Shown here one piece after another: positions 8,292 to 15,781 of a stretch of 64,000 nt of DNA. This DNA comes from Winogradskyella flava (GTDB taxonomy: Bacteria > Bacteroidota > Bacteroidia > Flavobacteriales > Flavobacteriaceae). The translations under genes and the position numbers were made by a program. The DNA is taken from NCBI RefSeq assembly GCF_014243395.1, contig NZ_JACLCP010000001.1, forward strand, positions 930,001 to 994,000, given 5' to 3'. Under the pieces are notes generated by a model. That model ran no database searches and was not told where the DNA came from. It was given only the letters and a program-made list of their open reading frames with translations. Each line of letters opens with the position of its first letter. Position 1 is the first letter of the stretch.

Positions 8292-9440
8292 GTGAATTTG
8301 GAGAAGATTATAGACATTCTATTCAATGGCTTTAGTATTGCAGGTATTATTCTTGGTCTTTACTTACTGTTTTCCGGATTACAATTAAAATATGTAAAAA
8401 CCTATTTTCTAAAGGCGTGGCTGATCATTATAGTCATGCAAATTGTATTCTATTTATTGAATCTCAACGCGGTTTTACCCAACTACCTTAACATCAATTA
8501 TTTTGCTTTTCCTTTATGCATGCTTCATATGCCACTCTTTTATTTGGCGATTGTGGATCTAACCAAAATAAGACGAATTACAGGTTTGGAAAAAGCCTTA
8601 CATGTTTCTTTCTATCTGGTTTATGTGGCTTGGTTGGTTTCGATTGATATATCAACAGTCAAAGATATTCTAGTAATTAATGGTTTTATAAGTTTACCAT
8701 CCGGTTTATCGTCTTTCACTTATGCTTTTGTTGGCATTCCCTTGGCCGTTGTAAGTTTAGTTTATAGTATACTTTGCCTCATCGCTATGTTTCAGTATAA
8801 GAAACTGTTAAAAGCTAATCTTTCCAATACGGATAAATACCAATTGCATTGGATTACATATTTGGTTTGGGCAATTATTTTGCTCTTTATCCTTATTTAC
8901 TTAGTTATAATTGCACGCACAGATTTTATGTTGACAAAAGCAAGTATAACTTTTAAACTTGTTAATATATTACTGTTCTTTTTTTTATTGGCCTTTGGTG
9001 TAAAGTATCAAAAGCAGCTTATTTATTTCCTAAAAAATGAGGTTGTACCTCTAGAGATTCCTGCCAAAACAAAATACGTAAACTCTGGTTTAACAAATGA
9101 AAACATGGTGCTCATCGCTCAAAAGATGAACTTACTTATAAAATCCAAAGAACTTTATCTAGACGAATATTTGACGCTTCAAAAAGTTGCAGATGTACTG
9201 GAAGAATCACCACAAAGTATCTCACAAACGCTTAACGACCATCTAAGCACTAACTTTTACACTTATATAAATACTCTACGCTTGGATCTTGCCGAAAATA
9301 AGCTTCAGGATCCTAGTTTTTCTAAGTTGAGTATCATGGGAATTGCCATGGACTCAGGCTTTAAGTCTAAGTCTACTTTTTATAAACTCTTTAAACAAAA
9401 AACTGGAAAAACACCGGCGGAATATAGAAATTTAGAGTAA
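8292..9440 (+). CDS. Membrane-bound AraC family transcriptional regulator
   Basis: A 382-residue protein with about seven hydrophobic segments in the first 245 residues and an AraC-type double helix-turn-helix in the last 105 (ELYLDEYLTLQKVADVL...SQTLNDHLSTNFYTYINTLRL...AMDSGFKSKSTFYKLFKQKTGKTPAEYR). The DNA-binding part is therefore tethered to the inner membrane, an arrangement common in Flavobacteriia. The start is GTG at 8292. A TATATTCG at 8272-8279 may be its -7 element. The next genes (DUF2141, DUF2306) are probable targets; an imperfect palindrome lies between them. Confidence 0.88.
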   Translation: MNLEKIIDILFNGFSIAGIILGLYLLFSGLQLKYVKTYFLKAWLIIIVMQIVFYLLNLNAVLPNYLNINYFAFPLCMLHMPLFYLAIVDLTKIRRITGLEKALHVSFYLVYVAWLVSIDISTVKDILVINGFISLPSGLSSFTYAFVGIPLAVVSLVYSILCLIAMFQYKKLLKANLSNTDKYQLHWITYLVWAIILLFILIYLVIIARTDFMLTKASITFKLVNILLFFFLLAFGVKYQKQLIYFLKNEVVPLEIPAKTKYVNSGLTNENMVLIAQKMNLLIKSKELYLDEYLTLQKVADVLEESPQSISQTLNDHLSTNFYTYINTLRLDLAENKLQDPSFSKLSIMGIAMDSGFKSKSTFYKLFKQKTGKTPAEYRNLE

Positions 9441-9477
9441 TTATTTCCGTCCCGATTTAAATAGACCTCTCATAAAA

Positions 9478-9496
9478 CCAAGGTTCGTAAACTTGG
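9478..9496. promoter_or_regulatory. Imperfect palindrome before DUF2141 gene
   Basis: CCAAGGTTCGTAAACTTGG is nearly self-complementary (arms CCAAG and CTTGG plus internal TT/AA) and lies 13 bases before the ATG at 9510. It may be an operator for the adjacent AraC-type regulator, or a hairpin at the 5' end of the mRNA. Only the symmetry is observed. Confidence 0.35.
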
Positions 9497-9509
9497 AAAA
9501 ACAAATTTT

Positions 9510-9941
9510 ATGAGAACATTATCTATTATTTTATTGAGTAGCTTAATTCTACTCTTTTCAAAAGAAAATCTAACCTCTAATTCGCAAAATGCTACATTAG
9601 AAATTCGTGTTACAAACATTAAAAAACTAAAAGGTAATTTGATGGTTGCTGTATTTGATGCTGAATCTAAATTTTTAAAAGATTACAGTTTTGCAAAGCG
9701 AAAAAAAGTCAGTGCAAAAGAACATATTTTAGTGTTCGAAGATTTACCACAGGGCACCTATGCTGTAAGCATATTTCATGACGAGAATAGCAATAATAAG
9801 CTGGATAGTAATTTTCTAGGCATACCGAAAGAACCTTATGGGTTTTCTAATAATCCAAGTACACTTTTTGGGCCACCCTCGTATGAAAAAGCTGCCTTTA
9901 AAATTGATGAGGCTATAAAAACTATTACTGTAGAATTATGA
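9510..9941 (+). CDS. DUF2141 domain secreted protein
   Basis: A 143-residue protein with an N-terminal signal or anchor segment (MRTLSIILLSSLILLFS) and the DUF2141 domain: LEIRVTNIKKLKGNLMVAVFD, then a YAVSIFHDENSNNKLDSNFLGIPKEPYGFS signature shared by this family. These are small beta-sandwich proteins of unknown role, probably periplasmic. The stop overlaps the start of the next gene by four bases (ATGA), indicating translational coupling. Confidence 0.88.
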   Translation: MRTLSIILLSSLILLFSKENLTSNSQNATLEIRVTNIKKLKGNLMVAVFDAESKFLKDYSFAKRKKVSAKEHILVFEDLPQGTYAVSIFHDENSNNKLDSNFLGIPKEPYGFSNNPSTLFGPPSYEKAAFKIDEAIKTITVEL

Positions 9942-10549
9942 AGTTGCGCGCTTTTCACACATTGTTTTTCTGGTCAGGTGCTATAACAATGGTGGTAATG
10001 TCCATGCATTATTTTCAGAACCATATCAGTGGAATTCTAAAAGGTAAAATCTTGGTTGATCAACTATGGTATCATATCGTTTTTAGGATACATATTGTTT
10101 TTGGAATGATAGCTATGTTTGCTGCACCAACACAGTTTTCTCAAACACTAAGACAACGGTATATGCTTTGGCATAAAAGGTTTGGTTATATCTATGTGGT
10201 TTCAGTACTTTTAAGTGGTGTAAGTGGGTTTGTTATAGCGCAATTCGCCATGGGCGGAATAATGTCCAGAATTGGTTTTACGATCTTATCAGTTATTTGG
10301 TTAGTTAGCACGTATAAGGCGATTAGTTCTATAATCAAAAAGAATATCGTAGGTCATCAAAAGTGGATGATACGAAGTTTTGCTTTGACATTTTCTGCAA
10401 TTCCGTTACGATTGATGCTCTTAATTCCACTATTTTTTAATGTTGAGTTTATAGAAATTTATAAATTGGCGTCTTGGTTATGCTGGATTATAAATTTGAC
10501 TATTGCAGAAGTTATTATCAGTCAGAATAAAGGTTTACAAACTATTTAG
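9938..10549 (+). CDS. DUF2306 domain membrane protein
   Basis: Integral membrane protein of 203 residues with about six transmembrane segments. The conserved pattern of histidines (H25, H46, H52, and H159 in the segment KNIVGHQKWMIRSFALTF) matches DUF2306, a family whose His residues have led to suggestions of haem or metal binding. Coupled to the DUF2141 gene by an ATGA overlap and probably controlled with it by the AraC regulator upstream. Its end overlaps the convergent vsr-like gene by 8 bases. Confidence 0.85.
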   Translation: MKLRAFHTLFFWSGAITMVVMSMHYFQNHISGILKGKILVDQLWYHIVFRIHIVFGMIAMFAAPTQFSQTLRQRYMLWHKRFGYIYVVSVLLSGVSGFVIAQFAMGGIMSRIGFTILSVIWLVSTYKAISSIIKKNIVGHQKWMIRSFALTFSAIPLRLMLLIPLFFNVEFIEIYKLASWLCWIINLTIAEVIISQNKGLQTI

Positions 10550-11018
10550 TATTGAAACCTGAGAGATTCAAATATATCATCACATCGTTGATACAAGTTT
10601 TAAGATTGTCTTTTATCTCGTGTGTCCAGAACCGAAATACAACATAATCCATATCTTTTAATTGCTGATTTACTTCTCGGTCGCGTTGCATGTTGCGTTC
10701 TATCTTTGGAATCCAAAACTTGCGATTGCTTTTCAGTTTTTCTTTGCGCTCATTCCAATTATAACCATGCCAAAATTCACCATCTATAAAAACGGCGAGT
10801 TTGTATTTTTTGATGCTTACATCTGGTCGTCCAGGTAGTTGCTTGCTGTCTAAACGATAACGGACGCCTTTTTTCCAAAGCGCTTTTCGAAATATAAGTT
10901 CTGGTTTAGTATTCTTACCACGTATTTTGCTCATTTGCCTAGAGCGTTGTTTTGTGGTGTAGAAACCTAATTCTTCGTTGAATCTTGGGACTTTTATTTT
11001 GGGTTCATCATAGCTCAT
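10542..11018 (-). CDS. vsr: Vsr-like very short patch repair endonuclease
   Basis: A 158-residue member of the Vsr/PD-(D/E)xK nuclease group. The family pattern RSRQMSKIRGKNTKPELIFRKALW (E40), LPGRPDV (D66), FIDGEFWHGYNW and DYVVFRFWTHEI is clear. Classical Vsr nicks T:G mismatches arising from deamination at Dcm sites. Here the positions of the E. coli structural-zinc cysteines (GCFWHHHHC and WEC) are Glu, Trp and His, so this branch appears to lack that zinc. No cytosine methyltransferase gene is in the window. It abuts the DUF1569 gene and is probably cotranscribed with it. Confidence 0.88.
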   Translation of the reverse strand: MSYDEPKIKVPRFNEELGFYTTKQRSRQMSKIRGKNTKPELIFRKALWKKGVRYRLDSKQLPGRPDVSIKKYKLAVFIDGEFWHGYNWNERKEKLKSNRKFWIPKIERNMQRDREVNQQLKDMDYVVFRFWTHEIKDNLKTCINDVMIYLNLSGFNTK

Positions 11019-11483
11019 TTATTTCAACATATCTTTTATGATCTTTAAATGATGGTTAGTATGGACCTCTAAAAACCGATAGACCCTTTTGGTATTTATA
11101 TCCCCAAATAAAGGATGTTTAAAAAAAGCATTTGTATCTAAATTAGCTATATTTTTAACATTGGATCTAGCACTTTCAAGCTGTGATATTAAATCCGCTT
11201 TTAAAATCACCTCGGGCGGTATGACATGTTTTGGTGCCTTTCCTTTTCCTCTCGGAAAATAACCAAGAGCTAAAAATAACTTTCCTAAGACACTAAAATT
11301 ATTTTGATATAACCCAAAATCTGAAGTTTCTAACGCTGTAGAAACATTATTAATGACTTTAAGGCAATGATCTAGTTGCCAACCTACAGTAGATTTGGAT
11401 ACTTTGAGGTTGTTTTCTTCAAATCGAGGGATATAGGATTCTATGGTATCAAGATAAATAGAAAGCTTGTGAGTATTTTTCAT
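11019..11483 (-). CDS. DUF1569 (DinB-like) protein
   Basis: A 154-residue helical protein similar to DUF1569/DinB-superfamily proteins, which form four-helix bundles with a metal site made of histidines. Candidate ligands are the His in QLDHCLKV, and the pair at the end in LEVHTNHHLKII, with the family segment HPLFGDI between. I placed the start at the ATG at 11483 because the alternative at 11501 lies in the terminator of ahcY. Its stop directly abuts the start of the vsr-like gene. Substrate is unknown. Confidence 0.8.
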   Translation of the reverse strand: MKNTHKLSIYLDTIESYIPRFEENNLKVSKSTVGWQLDHCLKVINNVSTALETSDFGLYQNNFSVLGKLFLALGYFPRGKGKAPKHVIPPEVILKADLISQLESARSNVKNIANLDTNAFFKHPLFGDINTKRVYRFLEVHTNHHLKIIKDMLK

Positions 11484-11499
11484 ATTCACTAAAAATAAC

Positions 11500-11531
11500 A
11501 AAAACCCTCACATTTCTGTAAGGGTTTATAT
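11500..11531 (-). terminator. Terminator after ahcY
   Basis: Inverted repeat with arms AAACCCT and AGGGTTT, extended by three more bases with one mismatch, followed on the minus strand by a T-rich run. It lies 40 bases after the ahcY stop. Confidence 0.65.
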
Positions 11532-11540
11532 TTACAAATG

Positions 11541-11566
11541 AGATACTGAAACGAGTTCAGTATGAC
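11541..11566 (-). repeat. Dispersed hairpin repeat A, copy 1
   Basis: A 26-base element (minus strand begins GTCATACTGAACTCG) that folds with arms ATACTGAA/TTCAGTAT. Three related copies occur at 17891, 20754 and 33220, with stem changes that keep pairing. This copy lies between the ahcY stop and its terminator. Confidence 0.75.
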
Positions 11567-11570
11567 AAAA

Positions 11571-12887
11571 TTAGTAACGGTAATGCTCTGGTTTATAAGG
11601 GCCTTCGACTTTTACACCAATATAATCTGCTTGGTAGTCTGCTAATTCAGTAAGCTCAACACCAATTTTTTCCAAGTGAAGTTTAGCTACCTTCTCGTCC
11701 AAATGCTTTGGCAACATATATACCTCGTTTCCATAAGCCTCAGCGTTTTTCCAGAGTTCTATCTGCGCTAAGGTTTGGTTAGTAAATGAGTTACTCATTA
11801 CAAAACTTGGGTGACCTGTTGCACAACCTAAGTTAACTAGTCGACCCTCAGCTAAGATGATAATATCTTTTTCGTCAATGGTATACTTGTCTACTTGAGG
11901 CTTAATCGTATCCTTAGTATTTCCATAATTTTCGTTTAACCAAGCCATTTGTATTTCATTATCAAAGTGACCGATATTACACACTATGGTTTTGTCTTTC
12001 ATCGCTTTAAAATGCTCTGCTCTAACAATATCTTTATTTCCTGTAGTAGTAATTACAATATCAGAGTTCCCAACTACAGTTTCCAATTTCTTAACTTCAA
12101 AACCATCCATCGCAGCTTGTAAAGCACAAATTGGATCGATTTCTGTAACCGTTACTATACTTCCAGCACCTTTAAAAGACGCTGCAGTGCCTTTGCCAAC
12201 ATCACCATAACCACAAACAGTAACGCGTTTTCCGGCCAACATAATATCAGTTGCTCTACGAATCGCATCTACTGCAGATTCTTTACAACCATACTTATTA
12301 TCGAACTTAGATTTCGTTACAGAATCATTAACGTTAATTGCAGGCATTGGTAGAGTTCCATTTTTTACGCGCTCGTAAAGTCTGTGAACGCCTGTAGTGG
12401 TTTCTTCAGATAACCCTTTAATGCCATCAGCCAAATGTGGGTATTTATCTAAAACCATATTGGTTAAATCGCCACCATCATCCAAAATCATATTTAATGG
12501 TTGTCTATCCTCACCAAAGAATAAGGTTTGCTCGATGCACCAATCAAACTCTTCTTCTGTCATGTCTTTCCATGCATAAACTGCAGTTCCAGCAGCAGCA
12601 ATTGCAGCAGCAGCTTGATCTTGAGTAGAGAAAATATTACAAGAACTCCACGTGACTTCGGCACCTAGGGCTTGTAATGTTTCGATTAAAACAGCAGTCT
12701 GTATGGTCATATGCAAACACCCTGCGATACGTGCACCTTTTAGGGGCTGCTCGTTTTTATATTCTTCACGTAAACTCATAAGACCTGGCATTTCAGCCTC
12801 AGCCAATTCAATCTCTTTTCTTCCCCAAGCCGCAAGCGACATATCTTTCACCTTATTAGGTACGTAAGCAATTGTTTTTGTACTCAT
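11571..12887 (-). CDS. ahcY: Adenosylhomocysteinase
   Basis: S-adenosylhomocysteine hydrolase, 438 residues. It splits SAH into adenosine and homocysteine, clearing the inhibitory product of methylation and feeding the methionine cycle in the cytoplasm. The family signatures are all present: the NAD-binding [31 protein letters not shown] (with the substrate-site Lys and Asp), [11 protein letters not shown] and the C-terminal [13 protein letters not shown] that reaches into the neighbouring subunit. Monocistronic: own promoter upstream and terminator downstream. The methyltransferases it serves are not in the window. Confidence 0.97.
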   Translation of the reverse strand: MSTKTIAYVPNKVKDMSLAAWGRKEIELAEAEMPGLMSLREEYKNEQPLKGARIAGCLHMTIQTAVLIETLQALGAEVTWSSCNIFSTQDQAAAAIAAAGTAVYAWKDMTEEEFDWCIEQTLFFGEDRQPLNMILDDGGDLTNMVLDKYPHLADGIKGLSEETTTGVHRLYERVKNGTLPMPAINVNDSVTKSKFDNKYGCKESAVDAIRRATDIMLAGKRVTVCGYGDVGKGTAASFKGAGSIVTVTEIDPICALQAAMDGFEVKKLETVVGNSDIVITTTGNKDIVRAEHFKAMKDKTIVCNIGHFDNEIQMAWLNENYGNTKDTIKPQVDKYTIDEKDIIILAEGRLVNLGCATGHPSFVMSNSFTNQTLAQIELWKNAEAYGNEVYMLPKHLDEKVAKLHLEKIGVELTELADYQADYIGVKVEGPYKPEHYRY

Positions 12888-12990
12888 ATTTTTATTTTGT
12901 CTAATTTTTAAAATTGTACTTGCCTTTGGGTTTATGGCTTAAATAACTAAATTCGCTACATCAAAAATGCCAAATTCGCCTAAGGCGATG

Positions 12991-12998
12991 CAAAGATA
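12991..12998 (-). promoter_or_regulatory. Bacteroidota -7 element for ahcY
   Basis: TATCTTTG on the minus strand, matching TAnnTTTG, about 105 bases before the ahcY ATG. No convincing -33 TTTG at 19 bases. The leader that would follow holds a TCGCC/GGCGA hairpin at 12975-12987. Confidence 0.5.
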
Positions 12999-13021
12999 AT
13001 CATTAGGATTTAGAATATTAA

Positions 13022-13648
13022 ATGCCACTGTACAAATCCATTAGCGTAAACTCACAAACTACTGTTAAAATCTGGAAGATTGAGGAATCGTATGATGAAT
13101 TATTTCGACCACTCGATTTAAAACCAAATAGTCTAGAACGTGTTTTGGGCATGAAAAGCCAACTGCATCAACGTGGTTTTTTGAGTGTTAGGCATTTACT
13201 CAGGGAATTCGATTATACAGATCAAGATTTGTACTATGATGATCATGGTAAACCCCATCTTAAAGACGGTAAGTCTATTTCAATAACTCATTCTTTTACA
13301 TTCTCTGGAGTGATTATTAGTGATAAAGAAGTTGGTATTGATATTGAAATGCAACGTGAAAAAATAGGTGTCATAGCTAAGAAATTTGTGGATTACGAAT
13401 TCAACTATCTAGACAGGAATTCCGAAGATTACATTAGAAAATTGACAGTCATTTGGGGAGTAAAAGAGTCATTGTATAAGCTATTTTCAACACCAGGCAT
13501 GTTATTTAAGGAACATTTTTTGGTGATCCCTTTCATGTTAGAAGATGATGAGACTGTTGCATGGATAGATTATGAAGGAAAGAAGTATAGATATAATACA
13601 GCTTTTTTAGAGTTTGATGGATTTACCTGTGCATACGTCATTCCATAA
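13022..13648 (+). CDS. 4'-phosphopantetheinyl transferase superfamily protein
   Basis: A 208-residue Sfp/AcpS-type phosphopantetheinyl transferase that would move the 4'-phosphopantetheine arm from CoA to a serine on a carrier protein. The two family motifs are present: GIDIE (105-109, Mg-binding acidic residues) and WGVKESLYK (145-153). The size suits the Sfp/HetI group. No carrier-protein or synthase gene is in the window, so the partner is unknown. First gene of a tight rightward run; its stop codon overlaps the next ATG by one base. Confidence 0.88.
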   Translation: MPLYKSISVNSQTTVKIWKIEESYDELFRPLDLKPNSLERVLGMKSQLHQRGFLSVRHLLREFDYTDQDLYYDDHGKPHLKDGKSISITHSFTFSGVIISDKEVGIDIEMQREKIGVIAKKFVDYEFNYLDRNSEDYIRKLTVIWGVKESLYKLFSTPGMLFKEHFLVIPFMLEDDETVAWIDYEGKKYRYNTAFLEFDGFTCAYVIP

Positions 13649-14373
13649 TGAGTAGTATTTATCAAAATATAATTACGTCAAGTTTAAAATCTAAAAAATT
13701 ATTAGCGGTTTTAATTGATCCTGATAAAATGAGTCTTGAAAATGCTGCAAGTTTTATTTCTAAAGTAAATTCATCAGTCGCAACACAGATATTTGTTGGT
13801 GGAAGTGAGGTTGATGAGGGCATTACAGAAGCATTGGTTATAGAGATAAAGAGATATACTAATTTACCAGTCATTTTATTTCCTGGTGATGTGATTCAAA
13901 TCACGGATAAAGCTGATGGCATATTGTTTTTGTCTTTAATTTCTGGTCGAAATCCAGACTATTTAATCGGCAAGCATGTTGAAGCCGTTTCAAAATTGAA
14001 ATCAACAAACTTAGAAATTATATCAACCGGTTACATCCTTATAGAAAACGGAAAGCAAACTTCAGTTGAACGTGTCAGCCAAACGAAACCCATAAAGCGA
14101 AGTACAATTCAAACTATAGTAGATACTGCTAAAGCAGGGGAGTTATTAGGTGCGAAGCTTATCTATTTAGAAGCTGGTAGTGGAGCCACACACCCAATTG
14201 AACCTGAAATCATTGCAAAAGTTAAAAAAGAATTAGATGTGCCATTAATTGTTGGTGGTGGTATTAGATCAAGCTCAGAACTAGAGTCGGCATACAAAGC
14301 TGGTGCAGATTTGGTAGTTATCGGAACTGCTTTTGAAGACAATGAAGACTTCTTTAACGAATTAAAAAAATAG
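13648..14373 (+). CDS. Geranylgeranylglyceryl/heptaprenylglyceryl phosphate synthase (PcrB-like)
   Basis: A TIM-barrel prenyltransferase of 241 residues that joins a polyprenyl diphosphate to sn-glycerol-1-phosphate, the first ether bond of archaeal-type lipids; Bacteroidota carry group II enzymes whose cellular product is not well understood. Motifs: LIDPDK (22-27), YLEAGSGA (173-180), IVGGGIRSS (201-209, phosphate binding) and VVIGTAFED. The start overlaps the PPTase stop (TAATG). The chain length of the prenyl donor cannot be read from sequence by eye. Confidence 0.9.
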   Translation: MSSIYQNIITSSLKSKKLLAVLIDPDKMSLENAASFISKVNSSVATQIFVGGSEVDEGITEALVIEIKRYTNLPVILFPGDVIQITDKADGILFLSLISGRNPDYLIGKHVEAVSKLKSTNLEIISTGYILIENGKQTSVERVSQTKPIKRSTIQTIVDTAKAGELLGAKLIYLEAGSGATHPIEPEIIAKVKKELDVPLIVGGGIRSSSELESAYKAGADLVVIGTAFEDNEDFFNELKK

Positions 14374-14374
14374 C

Positions 14375-14635
14375 ATGAAAATATCAGTAGATTTAACCTT
14401 ATCGCCATTGCAAAATGATTACGAAACTCATGTCATTAACTTTATAAAACGATTAAGAGATTCAGAATTTACGGTTTTAGAAAATCCACTTAGTACCCAA
14501 ATTTTTGGAGAGTATGATACGTTAATGTCATTTTTAACCCGAGAAATAAAACGTTCATTTGCTGAGGTTGATATTTCAGTATTACAAATGAAAATTGTAA
14601 AAACAGATCGAAGCGAGTATGAGCCAAATTTTTGA
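14375..14635 (+). CDS. Thiamine-binding protein family (COG0011/MTH1187)
   Basis: A small 86-residue protein of the MTH1187/YkoF-related family, ferredoxin-like fold. It has the characteristic MKISVDLTLSPL start and FEVDI/VLQMKIV strands. Family members bind thiamine or its precursors. It begins 1 base after the stop of the lipid synthase and its 3' end overlaps pnuC by 17 bases, so it is in the same operon. The overlap with a PnuC-type transporter favours thiamine as the cargo of that transporter. Confidence 0.8.
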   Translation: MKISVDLTLSPLQNDYETHVINFIKRLRDSEFTVLENPLSTQIFGEYDTLMSFLTREIKRSFAEVDISVLQMKIVKTDRSEYEPNF

Positions 14636-15251
14636 TTTTCTTTTTGGGCAATATGCAGAATACCAAACAGTAGATATTGTATTGGAAATTATTGCTGTTG
14701 TCTTTGGTTTTCTATCGGTTTGGTTTTCCAAACAAAATAAGATTTGGGTCTTTCCAACAGGAATGATAAGCACTGTCCTTTTTGTTTACCTACTATTTAA
14801 ATGGGAGCTGCTAGGTGATATGATGATTAATGCCTACTATTTTATAATGAGTGTTTATGGCTGGTTCGTATGGACTAGAAAAGTTGATGAAACACATGTA
14901 ACGCCTATTTCTAGGACGATATCGAAAGAAAAGAGTACAAGTATTCTTATTTTTATTGCTACACTGATATTCGTATTTACAGTTTATAAAGCTTTTGATA
15001 AATGGAATGGTTGGGTCGCTTATGCCGATACACTCACAACGGCAATATTTTTTGTTGGAATGTGGCTCATGGCAAGGCGAAAGATTGAAAACTGGATATT
15101 CTGGATTATTGGAGACATCATATCTGTACCTTTGTATTTGTATAAAGGATTTACATTCACTAGTTTTCAATATCTAGGATTTACCGTAATTGCCATTTTT
15201 GGATATTTAGCATGGAAACGATACCTCAACAACGACCTGCAAACTGCATAA
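14619..15251 (+). CDS. pnuC: PnuC-type vitamin transporter (nicotinamide riboside or thiamine)
   Basis: Inner-membrane protein of 210 residues with about seven transmembrane helices and PnuC features: the paired aromatic signature WVFPTGMISTVLFVYLLFKW, NAYYFIMSVYGWFVW and the C-terminal FWIIGDIISVPLYLYKG. PnuC proteins work by facilitated diffusion with trapping by an intracellular kinase, which fits the overlapping kinase gene downstream. Bacteroidota also use PnuC paralogues (PnuT) for thiamine, and the neighbouring thiamine-binding gene and TPP riboswitch receptor support that reading. The cargo is unresolved. Confidence 0.9.
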   Translation: MSQIFDFLFGQYAEYQTVDIVLEIIAVVFGFLSVWFSKQNKIWVFPTGMISTVLFVYLLFKWELLGDMMINAYYFIMSVYGWFVWTRKVDETHVTPISRTISKEKSTSILIFIATLIFVFTVYKAFDKWNGWVAYADTLTTAIFFVGMWLMARRKIENWIFWIIGDIISVPLYLYKGFTFTSFQYLGFTVIAIFGYLAWKRYLNNDLQTA

Positions 15252-15781
15252 AAGTAGTTTTGTTTGGACCTGAATCAACAGGTAAGACCACACTGTCTAG
15301 ACAGTTAGCCAGACATTACAATTCGGTTTGGGTACCAGAATATGCTCGAGAATATCTACAAGACAAATGGAATAATGAACGCAAAACTTGTGAACCTAAG
15401 GATTTACTGCCAATAGCTATTGGGCAGATGAAATTAGAAAACGAATTGGCTCAAAAAACTGATTCTGTTTTAATATGTGATACGGATTTGCTAGAAACTA
15501 AAGTTTATAGCGAAGCTTACTACTCAGGAACATGTGACCCGATTTTAGAAGCACATGCTCTAGAAAATTTCTATGAACTTTATTTTTTAACCTATATTGA
15601 CACGCCTTGGGAAGCAGATGACCTGAGAGACAAACCTAATGAAAGAGAACGTATGTTCAAAGCTTTTGAAACTGCTCTACAAACCTATAATAAACCTTAC
15701 GTACTATTGAAAGGGAATAAACAAGAGCGATTAAAAATAGCTGTTGAGCATATTAATAACCTACTAGACAAGAAAAAATGA
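15212..15781 (+). CDS. NadR-like P-loop kinase
   Basis: A 189-residue ATPase similar to the ribosylnicotinamide kinase half of NadR. Walker A is GPESTGKTT (19-27); a VPEYAREYL segment and the CDTDLLETKVYSE strand follow, as in NadR kinase. No N-terminal nucleotidyltransferase domain is present. It would phosphorylate the nucleoside or vitamin imported by PnuC and trap it. It overlaps pnuC by 40 bases and the following DUF4301 gene by four (ATGA). Nicotinamide riboside is the textbook substrate; thiamine is an alternative suggested by the neighbours. Confidence 0.83.
   Translation: METIPQQRPANCIKVVLFGPESTGKTTLSRQLARHYNSVWVPEYAREYLQDKWNNERKTCEPKDLLPIAIGQMKLENELAQKTDSVLICDTDLLETKVYSEAYYSGTCDPILEAHALENFYELYFLTYIDTPWEADDLRDKPNERERMFKAFETALQTYNKPYVLLKGNKQERLKIAVEHINNLLDKKK

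Noticed and set aside
12888..13021. SAM or SAH riboswitch before ahcY
   Set aside because: I could not match any known consensus; left as a finding about an unassigned leader only.
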